Source of the DNA: a virus
DNA: 36,294 nt
Virus record (IMG/VR): IMGVR_UViG_3300035698_003231
Coordinates: 1-36,294 of that record
Reading direction: 5' to 3' (one strand)
Below the pieces are notes generated by a model. That model did not search any database and was not told the DNA's origin. It saw only the letters and a program-made list of their open reading frames with translations. Both the position numbers and the translations under genes were made by a program. This document shows positions 35,879 to 36,294 of this stretch, one piece after another. Numbering within the stretch: position 1 is the stretch's first letter; each line of letters begins with the position of its first letter.

Positions 35879-36294
35879 ATGATACGAAAAGCCGAAATAA
35901 AAGATTTACCAAAGCTTTCAGTTCTTGCAAAACAATTCTCTATGTTTTCCGAACATGTAAGTGTTGATATGGAGTATTTCTGCAATAGTTGGAAAAATTT
36001 TATAACCGATGGTTACGGGGTTGTATTTGTTTTTGAAAAGAAATCAAAAATCATTGGAACGATAGGTGGTATAAAATTCCGTGACCCAAATAATGGCGAA
36101 TTGATAGCGTCTGAGTTGTTTTGGATAGTAGATCCAAATAACAGGGGTTTCGGACTTCTGCTCCTTAGAGAGTTTGAAAAGTGGGCAAAAAAGAATAGTT
36201 GTAAAAAAATAACAATGGTTCATTTGTCTGACTGTATGCCCGAAAGAGTTAAGAAAATTTATAATAAAAATGGGTATGGTAAAATGGAAACTCA
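35879..36294 (+). CDS. GNAT acetyltransferase, 3' end outside window
   Basis: Starts ATG 35879; 138 codons are present. MIRKAEIKDLPKLSVLAKQF, GTIGGIKF, and FWIVDPNNRGFGLLLLREFE give the GNAT fold with the acetyl-CoA loop, although the usual R/QxxGxG/A reads NNRGFGLLL. VKKIYNKNGY is the usual late motif. Phages often encode such a protein beside tail-fibre genes; the substrate is unknown. The stop is not included. Confidence 0.8.
   Translation, partial: MIRKAEIKDLPKLSVLAKQFSMFSEHVSVDMEYFCNSWKNFITDGYGVVFVFEKKSKIIGTIGGIKFRDPNNGELIASELFWIVDPNNRGFGLLLLREFEKWAKKNSCKKITMVHLSDCMPERVKKIYNKNGYGKMET

Noticed and set aside
1-36294. Window as a complete circular phage genome
   Set aside because: The in-frame join at the ends is only a one-in-three coincidence, and ejection and transglycosylase genes expected after the fibre genes are missing.

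Overview
This window is part of a tailed double-stranded DNA bacteriophage genome. The morphogenesis genes point to a short-tailed (podovirus-type) virion built on the P22 plan: terminase, portal, scaffold, capsid, a gp4-like adaptor, a gp10-like tail hub and a beta-helix tailspike. A Gram-negative host is suggested by a phage lipoprotein and the tailspike; the host cannot be named from the sequence. No ordinary tRNA, integrase, CI-type repressor or CRISPR array is visible. The usual ejection-protein and transglycosylase genes are also absent, so the window is probably not the whole genome. It cuts an HNH gene on the left and an acetyltransferase on the right.

Layout. A rightward tailspike (214-2130) converges on a long leftward early operon that runs from about 11032 down to 2180. 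This operon carries small zinc-ribbon and unknown proteins, an HNH nuclease, a Rha-family regulator with its own promoter, and a recombination cassette (NinB-like, YqaJ/lambda-type exonuclease, ERF annealase). It also holds a free-standing HNH homing gene with its own promoter and a large coiled-coil protein. Two intergenic leaders in it look like structured RNAs, one of them strikingly tRNA-like. At 11039-11131 two near-consensus promoters diverge around a palindrome, with a Cro-like gene first on the right: a classic early switch.

The rightward early/replication block (11154-17926) has small unknown genes, a lipoprotein, an initiator gene with internal 11-bp iterons preceded by a 15-bp inverted repeat, and a primase-helicase interrupted in its Walker A motif by a class 3 intein. 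Small zinc and DUF1064-type genes follow. Next come lysis genes (an M23 peptidase broken by an in-frame TGA, and small membrane proteins), with a promoter-terminator pair at 18357-18450 resembling a Q-type late control point.

The late block (19975-35867) runs TerS, TerL, portal, GroES-like protein, scaffold, head proteins, adaptor, tail hub and fibres. TerL is the most unusual locus. Its ATPase half ends at a stop and is followed by about 0.88 kb carrying three small genes. Its nuclease half is then split by a Cys1 intein, inside which an HNH gene with its own ribosome binding site is encoded in a different reading frame. One extra base in this sequence breaks both the HNH gene and the intein/TerL frame, and removing it would restore both.
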